Under the pieces are notes generated by a model. That model was not told the origin of the DNA and did no database searches. It saw only the letters and a list, made by a program, of their open reading frames with translations. Both the position numbers and the translations under genes were made by a program. Shown here piece after piece: positions 1-8,583 of a DNA stretch of 64,000 nt. Position 1 is the stretch's first letter. Each line of letters opens with the position of its first letter. The DNA comes from Klebsiella sp. BIGb0407 (lineage in GTDB: Bacteria > Pseudomonadota > Gammaproteobacteria > Enterobacterales > Enterobacteriaceae): NCBI RefSeq assembly GCF_024807845.1, contig NZ_JANUEQ010000011.1, positions 1 to 64,000 on the forward strand, written 5' to 3'.

Positions 1-73
1 TCAGAAGTGAAACGCCGTAGCGCCGATGGTAGTGTGGGGTCTCCCCATGCGAGAGTAGGGAACTGCCAGGCAT
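1..73 (+). rRNA. rrf: 5S ribosomal RNA, 3' part
   Basis: The first 73 bases match, from memory, the 3' portion of E. coli 5S rRNA, ending in the usual GCCAGGCAT. The 5' part lies outside the window. In E. coli the rrnA operon also lies directly before mobB, so this is probably the equivalent operon. Confidence 0.97.
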
Positions 74-85
74 CAAATAAGCAAG

Positions 86-113
86 AACCCCAGTCTAACG
101 ACTGGGGTTTTTT
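86..113 (+). terminator. rRNA operon terminator
   Basis: A 10-bp perfect stem (AACCCCAGTC / GACTGGGGTT) with a TAAC loop is followed by a T run. It lies 12 bases after the 5S 3' end and is a classical rho-independent terminator for the rrn operon. Confidence 0.93.
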
Positions 114-116
114 GCG

Positions 117-241
117 TTACCCGTCATACTTCACACCACAGGCGCGTTGGCTGCGCTCGTTCACCCCGGTCACAGAGTAATCTCCGTTCCCGGGGATTCA
201 TGAACTTGCCGCCTTCCTGTGGCGCGAATTATTTAGGGTAA
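117..241. repeat. ERIC element (about 125 bp)
   Basis: The stretch begins TTACCCGTCATACTTCA, contains the ERIC core words GCTGCGCTCGTTCACCCC and GGGGATTCATGAACTTGCC, and ends AATTATTTAGGGTAA. The outer TTACCC/GGGTAA form terminal inverted repeats. Length and words fit the enterobacterial repetitive intergenic consensus of roughly 127 bp. It sits immediately after the rrn terminator. Confidence 0.85.
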
Positions 242-284
242 CCCGCCGTAGAATTCCAGAAAAATGTCCTCTGAATCGCAGTCC

Positions 285-396
285 GCAGGATGCTTGGGCG
301 TTGTATATGCTCAGACAGTCGAATCACATAGTATATCTACGCTCATCGACTCTCTGAGCTTTGTGCCTGGAATAAACCAAATTATTCAGGGTATAT
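285..396. repeat. Degenerate ERIC-like element
   Basis: The words CTACGCTCATCGAC, CTGAGCTTTGTGCC and the end ATTATTCAGGGTATA resemble the element at 12939-13065 (CTATGCTCATCGGC, GAAGCTTTGCGCC, TTTTGGGTATA). The left end is not clear. The remaining bases up to the stop of the next gene at 520 hold nothing I can name. Confidence 0.55.
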
Positions 397-519
397 ATTC
401 ATTGATGCACCTTGCTTTATACTTATAAACAACGTGAATTCTTTAGTTGCACACCACCCTCTTTCGAGTGGTCTGAGTGTGACTTATGAATATCGTGAAG
501 TTTATTAAAAGGTATGATG

Positions 520-2868
520 CTAAAAATTATATCTAACGCCTACCGTTACACTGGTATTGCTATAGCCTTTATCAGCTACCTGAGTTCCTATATTTCCCCA
601 AATATTTACTTTCGAATTAATCTTACCAGCGACACCGATTTTGACTTCCCCTATATTACGCGCACCAGCCTGCGAGATACGATCGCCATCCAGGGTAGTG
701 TTAAAATTACGGGTATTATGCAGCCAGTTTGCTTCAATAAAGGGCTCAAACTCTCGGTTTTTACCCTTATCCATAGCATGCTGACCTTTCAGATATGTTC
801 TAATCCCCAGGCGGGTCTGAATATTACCTTCCCCACCAGTGATTACGTGAGTACCGTTTGCTTCTTTGTGTTTTTTAGCTTTTACGCCCATCTTGGTTAT
901 CTGAGCCTGTGGCTGAATAAACCACTTCTCAACCATTCCTTGGTTTTTAGTGAACTCACCTACTTTGATGGTATAACCTGCTTCAATTGCTGCAGTTATA
1001 CCCTTTGACTTGTAATTTTCTTTTGGAAGTCCCTGTCCCTGCACATAGTTATTCAGCCAGTTATACTGTATCCAACTGTCAACATACAGACCTGATTTAT
1101 CTGTATTATTGGTGAACCAAGTAGCGTAAGAGCCGACGCTGTAGCCTTTAACGGATCCTTTTGAATGGTAATTTGTGATTGAAGAGATACTATTACTGCT
1201 ATTAATTCCATAACCCGCCATCAGACCCAGGCGTCCTCGTCTATGGCCATTACCACTCCATTTCATAACATCTCCACCTAGCTGGGTAACATAGCTTTTA
1301 CTCTGGGTTTTTAGCTGATTATTACTATCCAACCAGTTGTTATGATTACCGACTTGGCGTAGCCATAAGCTCGTGATTTTGTTTTCACCTGTTCGTATAT
1401 CAGTAAACTGTGTTTCACCTGAACGATCACTCAAGGTCGTATTAAATAAGGTATTTGACGCACTTAAATTTGCAATATAACTTGCAGCTTCTGGGCGTTC
1501 AATACGGCTATTCGAGTTGATTATAGGACGCTGTTGATTAGTCAAATACCAGCTTCCTCTGTTATTTCCATGCCCACGAACCAAGGAATAATCATAAGCA
1601 CCGGCTACGATACGCCCTGATTGATTAAAAACCCCTTCAGAAAGACCATCAACACGAATAAGTTCAAGGCCATTAAGATAAGCATTATTTCTGCCACCGA
1701 TATTATTTACAGACACATTTGTTGATCCATAACTATTACCATTAATAATTAATTTATTTAATGTGATGTTATGGTTCACTACAGTGGGACTGAAATTGAT
1801 AATACCATTATTGCCAATGTGATTTTCAGTTACACCTGCTTTACCTCGATTATTTGTACCGTGATATTCAGCATTTTCAGTAGTATTACTCTGATTGTTT
1901 GTGGAGTTTGAACTTTCATCAAAACTGACAGGGTTTTTAGCAGTACAGCTTAACTCTTGGTATATATTCTTTAAATCAAGTTCAGTACCCGGCGCAGGTG
2001 GTGCTGATGGCATAGGCGGTGGAGGTGGCGCAAGTGATGTAAGTGGTAGAGGCTGCACAGGTGGTGCTGATGGCATAGGTGGTGGAGGTGGTGCAAGTGA
2101 TGTAAGTGGTAGAGGCAGCACAGGTGGTGCTGATGGCATAGGTGGTGGCGGTGGTGCAAGTGATGTAAGTGGTAGAGGCAGCACAGGCGGTGCTGATGGT
2201 GCAGGTAGTTGGCGCGGTAGAAATAACACAGATTTTGAATTTAACTTCTTAGAAAAAACATCACGTGCATTCTTAAAGGAAGCAGAGTGAGCTGGATTAT
2301 TGCGTAAAGAGTCATTTAAATCGGATTTTTCATCAGAACTGCTTGGGCGTTTAGGAGTACTACCTGATTTATTGCCTTTCATTAAATCAACAAGAAATGC
2401 ACTATTCTCACCAAAACTATCCAATGACTTCGGCGGATTGCCCGGAGCACCCTTTAAATTAGACTTTTCACCAGAGGTATGACGTTCCGCAGTACTACTC
2501 AACTTGTGGTTGGTATGATGTGAACCAGGAAAAGACTCTTGAGAATCATACCTTTCATTTAAAAAAGCCACCAGATTCTTGCGGCGTTGATGAATCGGTA
2601 TAGCTGAGTCCAGCTGATTACTCGGATTAATATTAAACGGTGATGTATCACTATCGTCACCACTTTCACTACTCCTTCTCCAGCCATCAGCTGAAATATT
2701 ACCATTACTGGAAGTAGTATTACTATTTGGTAATATATAACTGCCTGTTTTGGTCGTATTGTAATAATGGTTTTTCGGCTGAGCGTGTGTATTCATGACT
2801 ATCAAAACTAAGAGTGACAGTAATGAAGTAGATAACTTGTTTTTTTTTAAAAGTTTTCTTAAATTCAT
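520..2868 (-). CDS. Autotransporter (type V) with proline-rich tandem repeats
   Basis: A 782-residue protein predicted to be surface-exposed. Residues 1-29 are a Sec signal (KKNK, then a Leu-rich core, ending MNTHAQ). Residues 30-220 are polar and low in complexity. Residues about 223-291 hold a 21-residue proline repeat (LAPPPPPMPSAPP units). Residues about 300-497 are Asn/Gly-rich with a pertactin-like passenger end. Residues about 498-782 are an autotransporter beta-barrel, starting SLWLRQVG and ending in the typical aromatic VGVRYNF. The passenger is short for the family. The gene is AT-rich and lies alone between the rrn operon and mobBA, absent from E. coli at this place, so acquisition is likely. 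Adhesion or host-actin roles are only inference. A weak GGAAA ribosome site precedes the ATG. Confidence 0.88.
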   Translation of the reverse strand: MNLRKLLKKNKLSTSLLSLLVLIVMNTHAQPKNHYYNTTKTGSYILPNSNTTSSNGNISADGWRRSSESGDDSDTSPFNINPSNQLDSAIPIHQRRKNLVAFLNERYDSQESFPGSHHTNHKLSSTAERHTSGEKSNLKGAPGNPPKSLDSFGENSAFLVDLMKGNKSGSTPKRPSSSDEKSDLNDSLRNNPAHSASFKNARDVFSKKLNSKSVLFLPRQLPAPSAPPVLPLPLTSLAPPPPPMPSAPPVLPLPLTSLAPPPPPMPSAPPVQPLPLTSLAPPPPPMPSAPPAPGTELDLKNIYQELSCTAKNPVSFDESSNSTNNQSNTTENAEYHGTNNRGKAGVTENHIGNNGIINFSPTVVNHNITLNKLIINGNSYGSTNVSVNNIGGRNNAYLNGLELIRVDGLSEGVFNQSGRIVAGAYDYSLVRGHGNNRGSWYLTNQQRPIINSNSRIERPEAASYIANLSASNTLFNTTLSDRSGETQFTDIRTGENKITSLWLRQVGNHNNWLDSNNQLKTQSKSYVTQLGGDVMKWSGNGHRRGRLGLMAGYGINSSNSISSITNYHSKGSVKGYSVGSYATWFTNNTDKSGLYVDSWIQYNWLNNYVQGQGLPKENYKSKGITAAIEAGYTIKVGEFTKNQGMVEKWFIQPQAQITKMGVKAKKHKEANGTHVITGGEGNIQTRLGIRTYLKGQHAMDKGKNREFEPFIEANWLHNTRNFNTTLDGDRISQAGARNIGEVKIGVAGKINSKVNIWGNIGTQVADKGYSNTSVTVGVRYNF
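1996..2200 (-). repeat. 63-bp tandem repeat in the autotransporter gene
   Basis: The word GTGCTGATGG recurs at exactly 63-base steps (about 2001, 2064, 2127, 2190), giving three full copies plus a partial one. Each copy encodes 21 residues of Pro/Leu-rich passenger. Copies differ by a few bases, for instance GGCTGCACAGG against GGCAGCACAGG, so the array can be expected to vary in copy number. Confidence 0.95.
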
Positions 2869-4027
2869 AGACTAGTTTCCACTATATTATTTAGATGGAT
2901 TTTAATTAATATAACTTACAATGAAGAAAACAGTGGTGATTATGATGGCTACTTAATTTAGCTAAGAAGGTTTAAGCTATCCACTGAGATCATATCGTTA
3001 AAATGCCTTATTATCCTGATTGCATAAAAAGCACCTCCATTGTGCTTATAAATTGGGTTGGATTTAATAATCTTATGTTGATATCCTGACTATTCCTGTT
3101 AGAAAGGGGTATGTTTTCAGTGTTGAATAAATTTCATCGTTGCAGGCGTACAGTATAAGGGTTATATAATCAACACCAATAAAACAAAATCAACAAATGA
3201 GTTGTTTTTTATTTGTTCTGGGTCTTTATTTAAACCGAGCTAAGGTGAGAATATATGCCTTATCAAGATGTAATATATTGTATGTAATAGGGCATGCATA
3301 TATTTTATGGCTTGTGATATGTACCAACTGTCATTAAATGTCCTGAGAACAATGTTTTATTATATTTTTTGTCTGATGATTATCCACATATTTTCATCTT
3401 TAGCACTCGATAGGTAAATTATATTTATTTCTAATTATTTCATTGGTTTCAATATATTTTATCCTGGTGGGTTTTACTGGTGAATGAAAATCAATATAAT
3501 TCATTGAATTTATTAAATAAAAAATATCCTGGAGGCTTATTCGTGTCTCGATGAAATTATAACAAGGTTTGCTCTTTTTTTTGTTTGAGTTATTTAAATT
3601 TGAATCGATACAAGTTAGAACAAATTAATACATTTGTTTTGAAGTGAAATTTGTACAAAATTTAAAACTATCACTCTAATTCAGAACTCTGTCCTCTATG
3701 TCAGGATGGTTAACGAAGTATCCTGAAGGTCATCTCTCAGACTTCGATAGAAGATGCAGCATTGCAGGCTCTGGATACACTCTTCCAAAATATGGTAATG
3801 AGTTGCTTTATTATCGAGTTCGGTGACCGCCTGGGCGGTCACTTTTAAGAAAAATCATTTACACAGAATTCTATACACAGGGTTCATCATCTTTTCCCTT
3901 CATCGTTTCTAAGGCTCAGTTTTAGGTATTATTAGCGATAATCATATATTTAATGACTTTCCTGTAATGTCTATTATTCACAATTATTTATTAAAACTTC
4001 AGGAATACTCCCTTTGAATCAAAAAAT
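2869..4027. other. AT-rich intergenic region, no gene seen
   Basis: About 1.16 kb of strongly AT-rich sequence between the autotransporter start and the mobB stop. No reading frame of useful length is visible on either strand. It must contain the autotransporter promoter near its left end. From about 3700 to 3850 the base composition rises and ends in a strong hairpin with T run, which may mark a small transcript. The rest looks structureless. Confidence 0.6.
3823..3846 (+). terminator. Rho-independent terminator of unknown transcript
   Basis: An 8-bp perfect stem (GTGACCGC / GCGGTCAC) with a CTGG loop is followed by TTTT. There is no plus-strand gene upstream within the AT-rich region, so it may end an unannotated RNA or be a leftover of a lost gene. 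Confidence 0.6.
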
Positions 4028-4537
4028 CTATGTCGTTCTACTTAACCACTGGCAGATAAAATCGGCAATTTTCGGTGGTTCATTCAGAGGGAGTACAGGG
4101 ACGGGTACATCAAGAGTAATATCACTTGCCAGAGCAATTACATAAGGATCGAGAGTCAGTTCGTTGTATGCATGCCCTGCATCCTGTCGATAAAGCAAAA
4201 TTTTCGCGATCTCTTCATGCTTAAATCCTTCAACTAAAACCAGATCCAGAGTGGAGTGATCCATCCTTGAGACCAAATAGGATAAGGACAGCGGCGGTAA
4301 TTCAGGTGTTTCCGTCATCAGTGCCCAGCGTTGCTGGCTGGCTACAATGGTCTGTTCTGCTCCGGCTTTACGCAGCTCGTAACTGTCTTTTCCTGGAGTA
4401 TCAACATCCATATTATGATGAGTATGTTTAATCAGGCCCGGGCGGATATTTCTGGCTCGTAATAGTGGGATCAATTGTTTCAGAAGGGTCGTTTTTCCGG
4501 TCCCGCTCCAGGCAGAAATTGCCAGTAAAGGTATCAT
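4028..4537 (-). CDS. mobB: Molybdopterin-guanine dinucleotide biosynthesis adaptor MobB
   Basis: This 169-residue GTP-binding protein assists MobA in converting molybdopterin to its guanine dinucleotide form for the DMSO-reductase enzyme family. A P-loop is visible near residues 8-15 (AWSGTGKT), followed by the MobB signature IKHTHHNMDVD and PGKDS. Length matches the family (about 170). Its ATG overlaps the mobA stop by four bases, which implies translational coupling in a mobAB operon. Order and partner are as in E. coli. MobB is accessory, not essential, in E. coli. Confidence 0.96.
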   Translation of the reverse strand: MIPLLAISAWSGTGKTTLLKQLIPLLRARNIRPGLIKHTHHNMDVDTPGKDSYELRKAGAEQTIVASQQRWALMTETPELPPLSLSYLVSRMDHSTLDLVLVEGFKHEEIAKILLYRQDAGHAYNELTLDPYVIALASDITLDVPVPVLPLNEPPKIADFICQWLSRTT

Positions 4538-5127
4538 TTTTCAGACTCCTGCCAGTTGGATAACTCATCCAATGTATTGATATTCGCAAAGTCAGTCAGC
4601 GAGCTATCAAAGACCACCGCTCGTCCACCGATACTCCGTAAAAACTGCATCACACGTCTTTCACCTGCTGATAAATAAGCCCTTAGCGCCACTTTTGCAG
4701 AATGATGAATTAGCGCTATTCCGGGATGATCTCGCTCACCGTCATTAACCCATACCGCAGAGATGGCAGGATCTCCCAGACCATCCCAGAGAGAATAGGC
4801 AAGGTCAGAAGGAATATTGGGTGTATCACAAGGCGAAAACAGGAACCATTCACTTTCTATTGTCTCCATTACCGCTAACATACCGGCAAGAGGCCCTGGA
4901 TAGTCAGGTAATGAGTCAGCTATAACAGGGACACCTGCTTGCTGATAGATATCGATATGTCTATTAGCGCTGATAACCAGTTGATTGACCTGAGGGCGTA
5001 ATGTTTCCAGCACATAACGGAAGAGTGCTATACCATTAAGTAATACCAGACCTTTATCTTTTCCTCCCATACGGCTGCCCTGGCCGCCAGCCAGCACTAC
5101 ACCCGTTATTTTTACCAGTCGTTGCAC
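4534..5127 (-). CDS. mobA: Molybdenum cofactor guanylyltransferase MobA
   Basis: Transfers GMP from GTP to Mo-molybdopterin, making bis-MGD in the cytoplasm. The nucleotidyltransferase loop is clear at the N-terminus (VVLAGGQGSRMGGKDKG), followed by PVIADSLPDYPGPLAGM and the FSPCDTP metal-binding segment, all as in E. coli MobA. Length is about 197 residues. Two GTG starts are possible, at 5136 and 5127. I prefer 5127 because AGAGG lies eight bases before it. First gene of mobAB. Confidence 0.95.
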   Translation of the reverse strand: MQRLVKITGVVLAGGQGSRMGGKDKGLVLLNGIALFRYVLETLRPQVNQLVISANRHIDIYQQAGVPVIADSLPDYPGPLAGMLAVMETIESEWFLFSPCDTPNIPSDLAYSLWDGLGDPAISAVWVNDGERDHPGIALIHHSAKVALRAYLSAGERRVMQFLRSIGGRAVVFDSSLTDFANINTLDELSNWQESEK

Positions 5128-5198
5128 CAGTACCACCTCTTTTAATGTGGAATTAAGCCTGATACCTTGTGGTATCTCTCTTGTGACAGGAATACAAA

Positions 5199-5468
5199 AT
5201 GAAATGTAAACGTCTTAATGAACTGCTCGAACTCCTGCAACCAGCATGGAGCAAAGAGCCTGATCTTAATCTGATACAATTCTTACAGAAACTAGCTCAG
5301 GAGTCAGGTTATAGTGGAGATCTTGCCTCTCTCACTGATGACATCTTGATTTATCACCTAAAAATGCGAGACTCAGCTAAAGATGCCGTAATACCTGGTA
5401 TTCAAAAAGATTACGAAGACGACTTTAAAACTGCGTTATTACGCGCCCGGGGTGTTATTAAAGAGTAA
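5199..5468 (+). CDS. yihD: YihD family protein (DUF1040)
   Basis: A small cytoplasmic protein of 89 residues with no assigned reaction. It matches E. coli YihD along its whole length, with conserved [28 protein letters not shown] and a C-terminus RARGVIKE. It is transcribed away from mobAB and towards srkA, the same arrangement as in E. coli. Function unknown; the strong conservation and the gene order make identity sure. Confidence 0.95.
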   Translation: MKCKRLNELLELLQPAWSKEPDLNLIQFLQKLAQESGYSGDLASLTDDILIYHLKMRDSAKDAVIPGIQKDYEDDFKTALLRARGVIKE

Positions 5469-5543
5469 AACCTTGTAAGCCGGTAATATTAAGCTGATTT
5501 AGAGTGTTATTCTGAACCATTAGTATTGATAGTCGGTTACCGG

Positions 5544-6530
5544 ATGAAAGACAGCGCTTTTAATTTCCAGACCTTGCACCCCGATACCATTATGAATGCC
5601 CTCTTTGAGCAGGGCATCCGTGTGGATTCGGGGCTGACGCCATTAAACAGTTTTGAGAATCGGGTTTATCAATTCCAGGACGAAGACCGCATGCGTTATG
5701 TGGTGAAGTTTTATCGCCCATGTCGCTGGTCAGCGGAACAGATAGAAGAAGAACACCGCTTTGCTCAAGCGCTATATGAAGAAGAAGTGCCCTTAGCCGC
5801 GCCGTTGAGTTTTGATGGCAAGACGCTACTCCATTATCAGGGGTTTATGTTTGCGGTGTTCCCAAGTCTGGGAGGACGTCAGTATGAAACTGATAACATC
5901 GACCAAATGGAGTGGGTTGGTCGGTACTTGGGGCGTATCCATCAGATAGGTCGCCGCTCGCTGTTTCAAGCCAGGCCAACTATTGGGCTGGATGAGTATC
6001 TGTGGCAACCCCGGGCACTGTTTGAAGATAGTGCAATGATCCCGAAGTCTCTTAAACTTGACTTTCTGGCAGCAACTGACGCACTGATTAATGAAGTGTC
6101 GCAGCACTGGTCTGGTGATGTGGAATTATTACGTTTGCATGGTGACTGCCATCCGGGGAATATTCTCTGGCGCGACGGGCCGTTATTTGTTGATCTTGAT
6201 GATGCGCGTAATGGCCCGGCAGTTCAGGATATCTGGATGCTACTTAATGGCGATAAAGCAGAACAGCGTATGCAGCTTGAAACCATTATTGAAGCTTATG
6301 AAGAATTTTCCACCTTTGATACTCGTGAAATCGCACTGATCGAACCTTTGCGTGGAATGCGTATTGTGCATTATCTGGCGTGGCTGATGCGGCGCTGGGA
6401 TGATCCGGCCTTCCCAAGAAACTTCCCATGGTTACTGGAAGAGGATTTTTGGTTAAGGCAAACAGCAATATTTACCGAGCAAGTTCGGGTTCTTCGTGAA
6501 CCTCCATTACAATTGGCACCTATGTATTAA
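5544..6530 (+). CDS. srkA: Stress response kinase A (SrkA/RdoA/YihE)
   Basis: A eukaryotic-like Ser/Thr kinase of the choline-kinase fold (328 residues), known in E. coli to protect against stress-induced death and to be expressed with dsbA under Cpx control. The catalytic loop HGDCHPGN and the metal-binding DLDDA are visible around residues 200-225. I choose the ATG at 5544 because it aligns with the E. coli start ([14 protein letters not shown]); an upstream TTG at 5526 would only add six residues. It ends 32 bases before dsbA, consistent with a srkA-dsbA transcript. Confidence 0.96.
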   Translation: MKDSAFNFQTLHPDTIMNALFEQGIRVDSGLTPLNSFENRVYQFQDEDRMRYVVKFYRPCRWSAEQIEEEHRFAQALYEEEVPLAAPLSFDGKTLLHYQGFMFAVFPSLGGRQYETDNIDQMEWVGRYLGRIHQIGRRSLFQARPTIGLDEYLWQPRALFEDSAMIPKSLKLDFLAATDALINEVSQHWSGDVELLRLHGDCHPGNILWRDGPLFVDLDDARNGPAVQDIWMLLNGDKAEQRMQLETIIEAYEEFSTFDTREIALIEPLRGMRIVHYLAWLMRRWDDPAFPRNFPWLLEEDFWLRQTAIFTEQVRVLREPPLQLAPMY

Positions 6531-6562
6531 CTTTGAATACAAAATTCAGGAGAGATTTGATG

Positions 6563-7186
6563 ATGAAGAAGATTTGGCTTGCGCTGGCAGGAATGGTCCT
6601 GGCATTTAGCGCATCTGCTGCTGATTTTACTGATGGTAAACAGTATATTACGCTGGATAAGCCGGTCGCAGGTGCGCCACAGGTACTGGAGTTCTTCTCC
6701 TTCTACTGCCCGCACTGCTATCAGTTTGAAGATGTATTGCACGTTTCTGATAACGTGAAGAAAAAACTGCCAGAAGGGACTAAATTAGTAAAATACCATG
6801 TTGAATTCCTTGGGCCTTTGGGCAAGCAAGTGACTCAAGCATGGGCGATTGCTATGGCTCTGGGTGTTGAAGATAAAGTGACTGTTCCAATGTTTGAAGC
6901 AATACAAAAAACTCAGACAGTGCAGAATGAAGCAGACATCCGCAAAGTCTTTATCGATGCGGGTGTACCGGCTGAAGAGTATGATGCAGCCTTGAATAGC
7001 TTTGTTGTAAAATCTCTGGTTGCTCAGCAAGAAAAAGCTGCGGCAGACTTCCAGCTGCGTGGCGTGCCGGCAATGTATGTTGATGGTAAATATATGCTGA
7101 ACTCACAAGGTATGGATACCAGCGATCTGGATGTTTTTGTCCAGGAATATGCTAATACTGTAAAACACTTGGTTGAAAAAAAATAA
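6563..7186 (+). CDS. dsbA: Thiol:disulfide interchange protein DsbA
   Basis: The periplasmic thioredoxin-fold oxidase that introduces disulfides into exported proteins and is reoxidised by DsbB. A signal peptide ([10 protein letters not shown] up to ASA) precedes the mature chain; the catalytic CPHC lies in [13 protein letters not shown] and the cis-proline loop is GVPAMYV. Length is 207 residues, close to E. coli 208. The ATG at 6560 directly before the chosen one is equally possible, as AGGAGA lies six bases upstream of it. Lies downstream of srkA. E. coli has yihF after dsbA; here it is missing. Confidence 0.98.
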   Translation: MKKIWLALAGMVLAFSASAADFTDGKQYITLDKPVAGAPQVLEFFSFYCPHCYQFEDVLHVSDNVKKKLPEGTKLVKYHVEFLGPLGKQVTQAWAIAMALGVEDKVTVPMFEAIQKTQTVQNEADIRKVFIDAGVPAEEYDAALNSFVVKSLVAQQEKAAADFQLRGVPAMYVDGKYMLNSQGMDTSDLDVFVQEYANTVKHLVEKK

Positions 7187-7208
7187 CCTGACAGCATCTC
7201 TGTATCAG

Positions 7209-7239
7209 GCCTGAGTATTATAGATACTCAGGCTTTTTT
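7209..7239. terminator. dsbA terminator, overlapping the yihG stop
   Basis: A perfect 10-bp stem (GCCTGAGTAT / ATACTCAGGC) with a five-base loop is followed by six T. It lies 22 bases after dsbA. The last codons and TGA of convergent yihG lie inside this hairpin: the T run reads as AAAAAA and gives Lys-Lys near the yihG C-terminus. Confidence 0.93.
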
Positions 7240-8148
7240 GTTTTCTGAGGTTCTTTTATCCTGTTGATACAATGCTTCAAGCTGGCGGTCTTTTTCATCC
7301 CATACTGAATTTAGCCATAACTGAAAACGACGTTTGAAATTTTTATCGTTGAGATAATCGCCGTGTAAATCCTCTGTAACAGGCAGCAGAGAAATACGTA
7401 CAGTTATGCGGGTCATTCTCCCACTTAGCATATCGTAGAATGGGGACTTAATATTTTCCGGATAGCACAGTGTGACATTAAGTAATTTATTAAACTGTTT
7501 ACCCAGAACACCTAATGCCATTGCAATACCCGCAGCTTTCGGAATTAATAAGTGCTTGAAAGGTGAGCGCACCTGACGACCTTTTTCACTAGTAAAACGA
7601 GAGCCTTCAACAAAATTAACAATCGTGGTTGGATGGTTACGGAACTTCAGACAAGAACGGCGCGTAGTATCGATATCCTGGCCACGGCGTTCAGGATGGC
7701 GCAATAAATAGCCACGTGAATAACGTTTCATAAAAGGCATACCCAATGCCCAACAGGCGAGCCCGAGGAAAGGGATCCAGGCTAACTGTTGTTTAAGAAA
7801 ATATTTATTCATTGGGATATGTTTGCGGAACAATACACACAAGATGACAATATCCGCCCAGCTTTGATGATTGCAGATCAATAAATACCAGTTTTTTTTA
7901 CTCAGCCCCTCCAGCCCTTGAATATCCCATACCAGATGGGGGTTCAGTCGAATTAATAATGCCAGCCCCTCACACCAGCAATACATCATCCATTCTGCAA
8001 TAGAAGACATTGCGCGTGAAACTGAGGGAACAGGAAGGAGCAACTTGATTACCCCGATAATAATTATAGGTACAGAGCAAGCGATTGTGACCAGAATGGT
8101 TAAAACAACACTTAATATCAGTACAAATGGTGAGAGCTGTCTCGGCAT
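7228..8148 (-). CDS. yihG: Probable 1-acyl-glycerol-phosphate acyltransferase YihG
   Basis: An inner-membrane acyltransferase of the PlsC/LPLAT family; E. coli YihG is an accessory lysophosphatidate acyltransferase. Hydrophobic segments occupy residues 5-40 and about 60-75. The NHQSWAD box supplies the catalytic HX4D motif, and FVEGSRFT is the substrate-binding motif. The 306-residue product from the ATG at 8148 matches E. coli YihG (310); a longer frame to 8292 is not needed. It converges on dsbA. Confidence 0.93.
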   Translation of the reverse strand: MPRQLSPFVLILSVVLTILVTIACSVPIIIIGVIKLLLPVPSVSRAMSSIAEWMMYCWCEGLALLIRLNPHLVWDIQGLEGLSKKNWYLLICNHQSWADIVILCVLFRKHIPMNKYFLKQQLAWIPFLGLACWALGMPFMKRYSRGYLLRHPERRGQDIDTTRRSCLKFRNHPTTIVNFVEGSRFTSEKGRQVRSPFKHLLIPKAAGIAMALGVLGKQFNKLLNVTLCYPENIKSPFYDMLSGRMTRITVRISLLPVTEDLHGDYLNDKNFKRRFQLWLNSVWDEKDRQLEALYQQDKRTSENKKA

Positions 8149-8407
8149 AAATGACTTTTTCAAAAATAAGCAAGGTATGGGTAAAGAGGGCCGTCGGATT
8201 TTAACAGAAAATGAATAACGCGGGTTTATTGAGACAAAAATGATTTTTGCTTTATCGCTTAGAGAAGAAAATGTTTCTGAGGTGAAAGCCACAGATAAAC
8301 TTTTATATCCACATTGATTTATTAATTGATCTATCTCATTAATCAGATTGTTTTTGTTATAAGGTTATGAATTTAAAGTGTTTTTAATGCTTATCAACAT
8401 AAATCGA

Positions 8408-8413
8408 TATAAT
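8408..8413 (+). promoter_or_regulatory. -10 box of a probable polA promoter
   Basis: A perfect TATAAT lies 170 bases before polA in an AT-rich stretch. No strong -35 is seen; TAATGC at 8385 has the right spacing (17). The 435-base gap between yihG and polA otherwise holds the DnaA box described separately. Confidence 0.5.
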
Positions 8414-8445
8414 GTAATAAATTAGATGCAAAACTATGCACAAAG

Positions 8446-8454
8446 TTATCCACA
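8446..8454 (+). promoter_or_regulatory. Consensus DnaA box upstream of polA
   Basis: TTATCCACA, a perfect DnaA 9-mer, lies about 35 bases downstream of the TATAAT and 130 bases before polA. A one-mismatch relative, TTATCAACA, lies at 8391-8399. Such an arrangement would allow DnaA to influence polA expression; this is inference from the motif. Confidence 0.6.
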
Positions 8455-8583
8455 GGAAGATCCGATTCACAGAGCGTTTGTGAGGAATTCTTTTTAGGAT
8501 CTTTGCGGCAAAATTTCATCTTTTGGCTCAGGCTATGGCATCCTTTAGTCATAGACTAATCATCAGGCATGGAACGAAACATT

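Noticed and set aside
514-1008. Long plus-strand frame antisense to the autotransporter barrel
   Set aside because: Lies wholly over the beta-domain coding strand; composition and lack of a ribosome site mark it as a shadow.
1895-2290. Gly-rich plus-strand frame over the proline repeats
   Set aside because: It is the exact antisense of the proline-coding repeat; no ribosome site, and the minus frame has signal, repeat and barrel in register.
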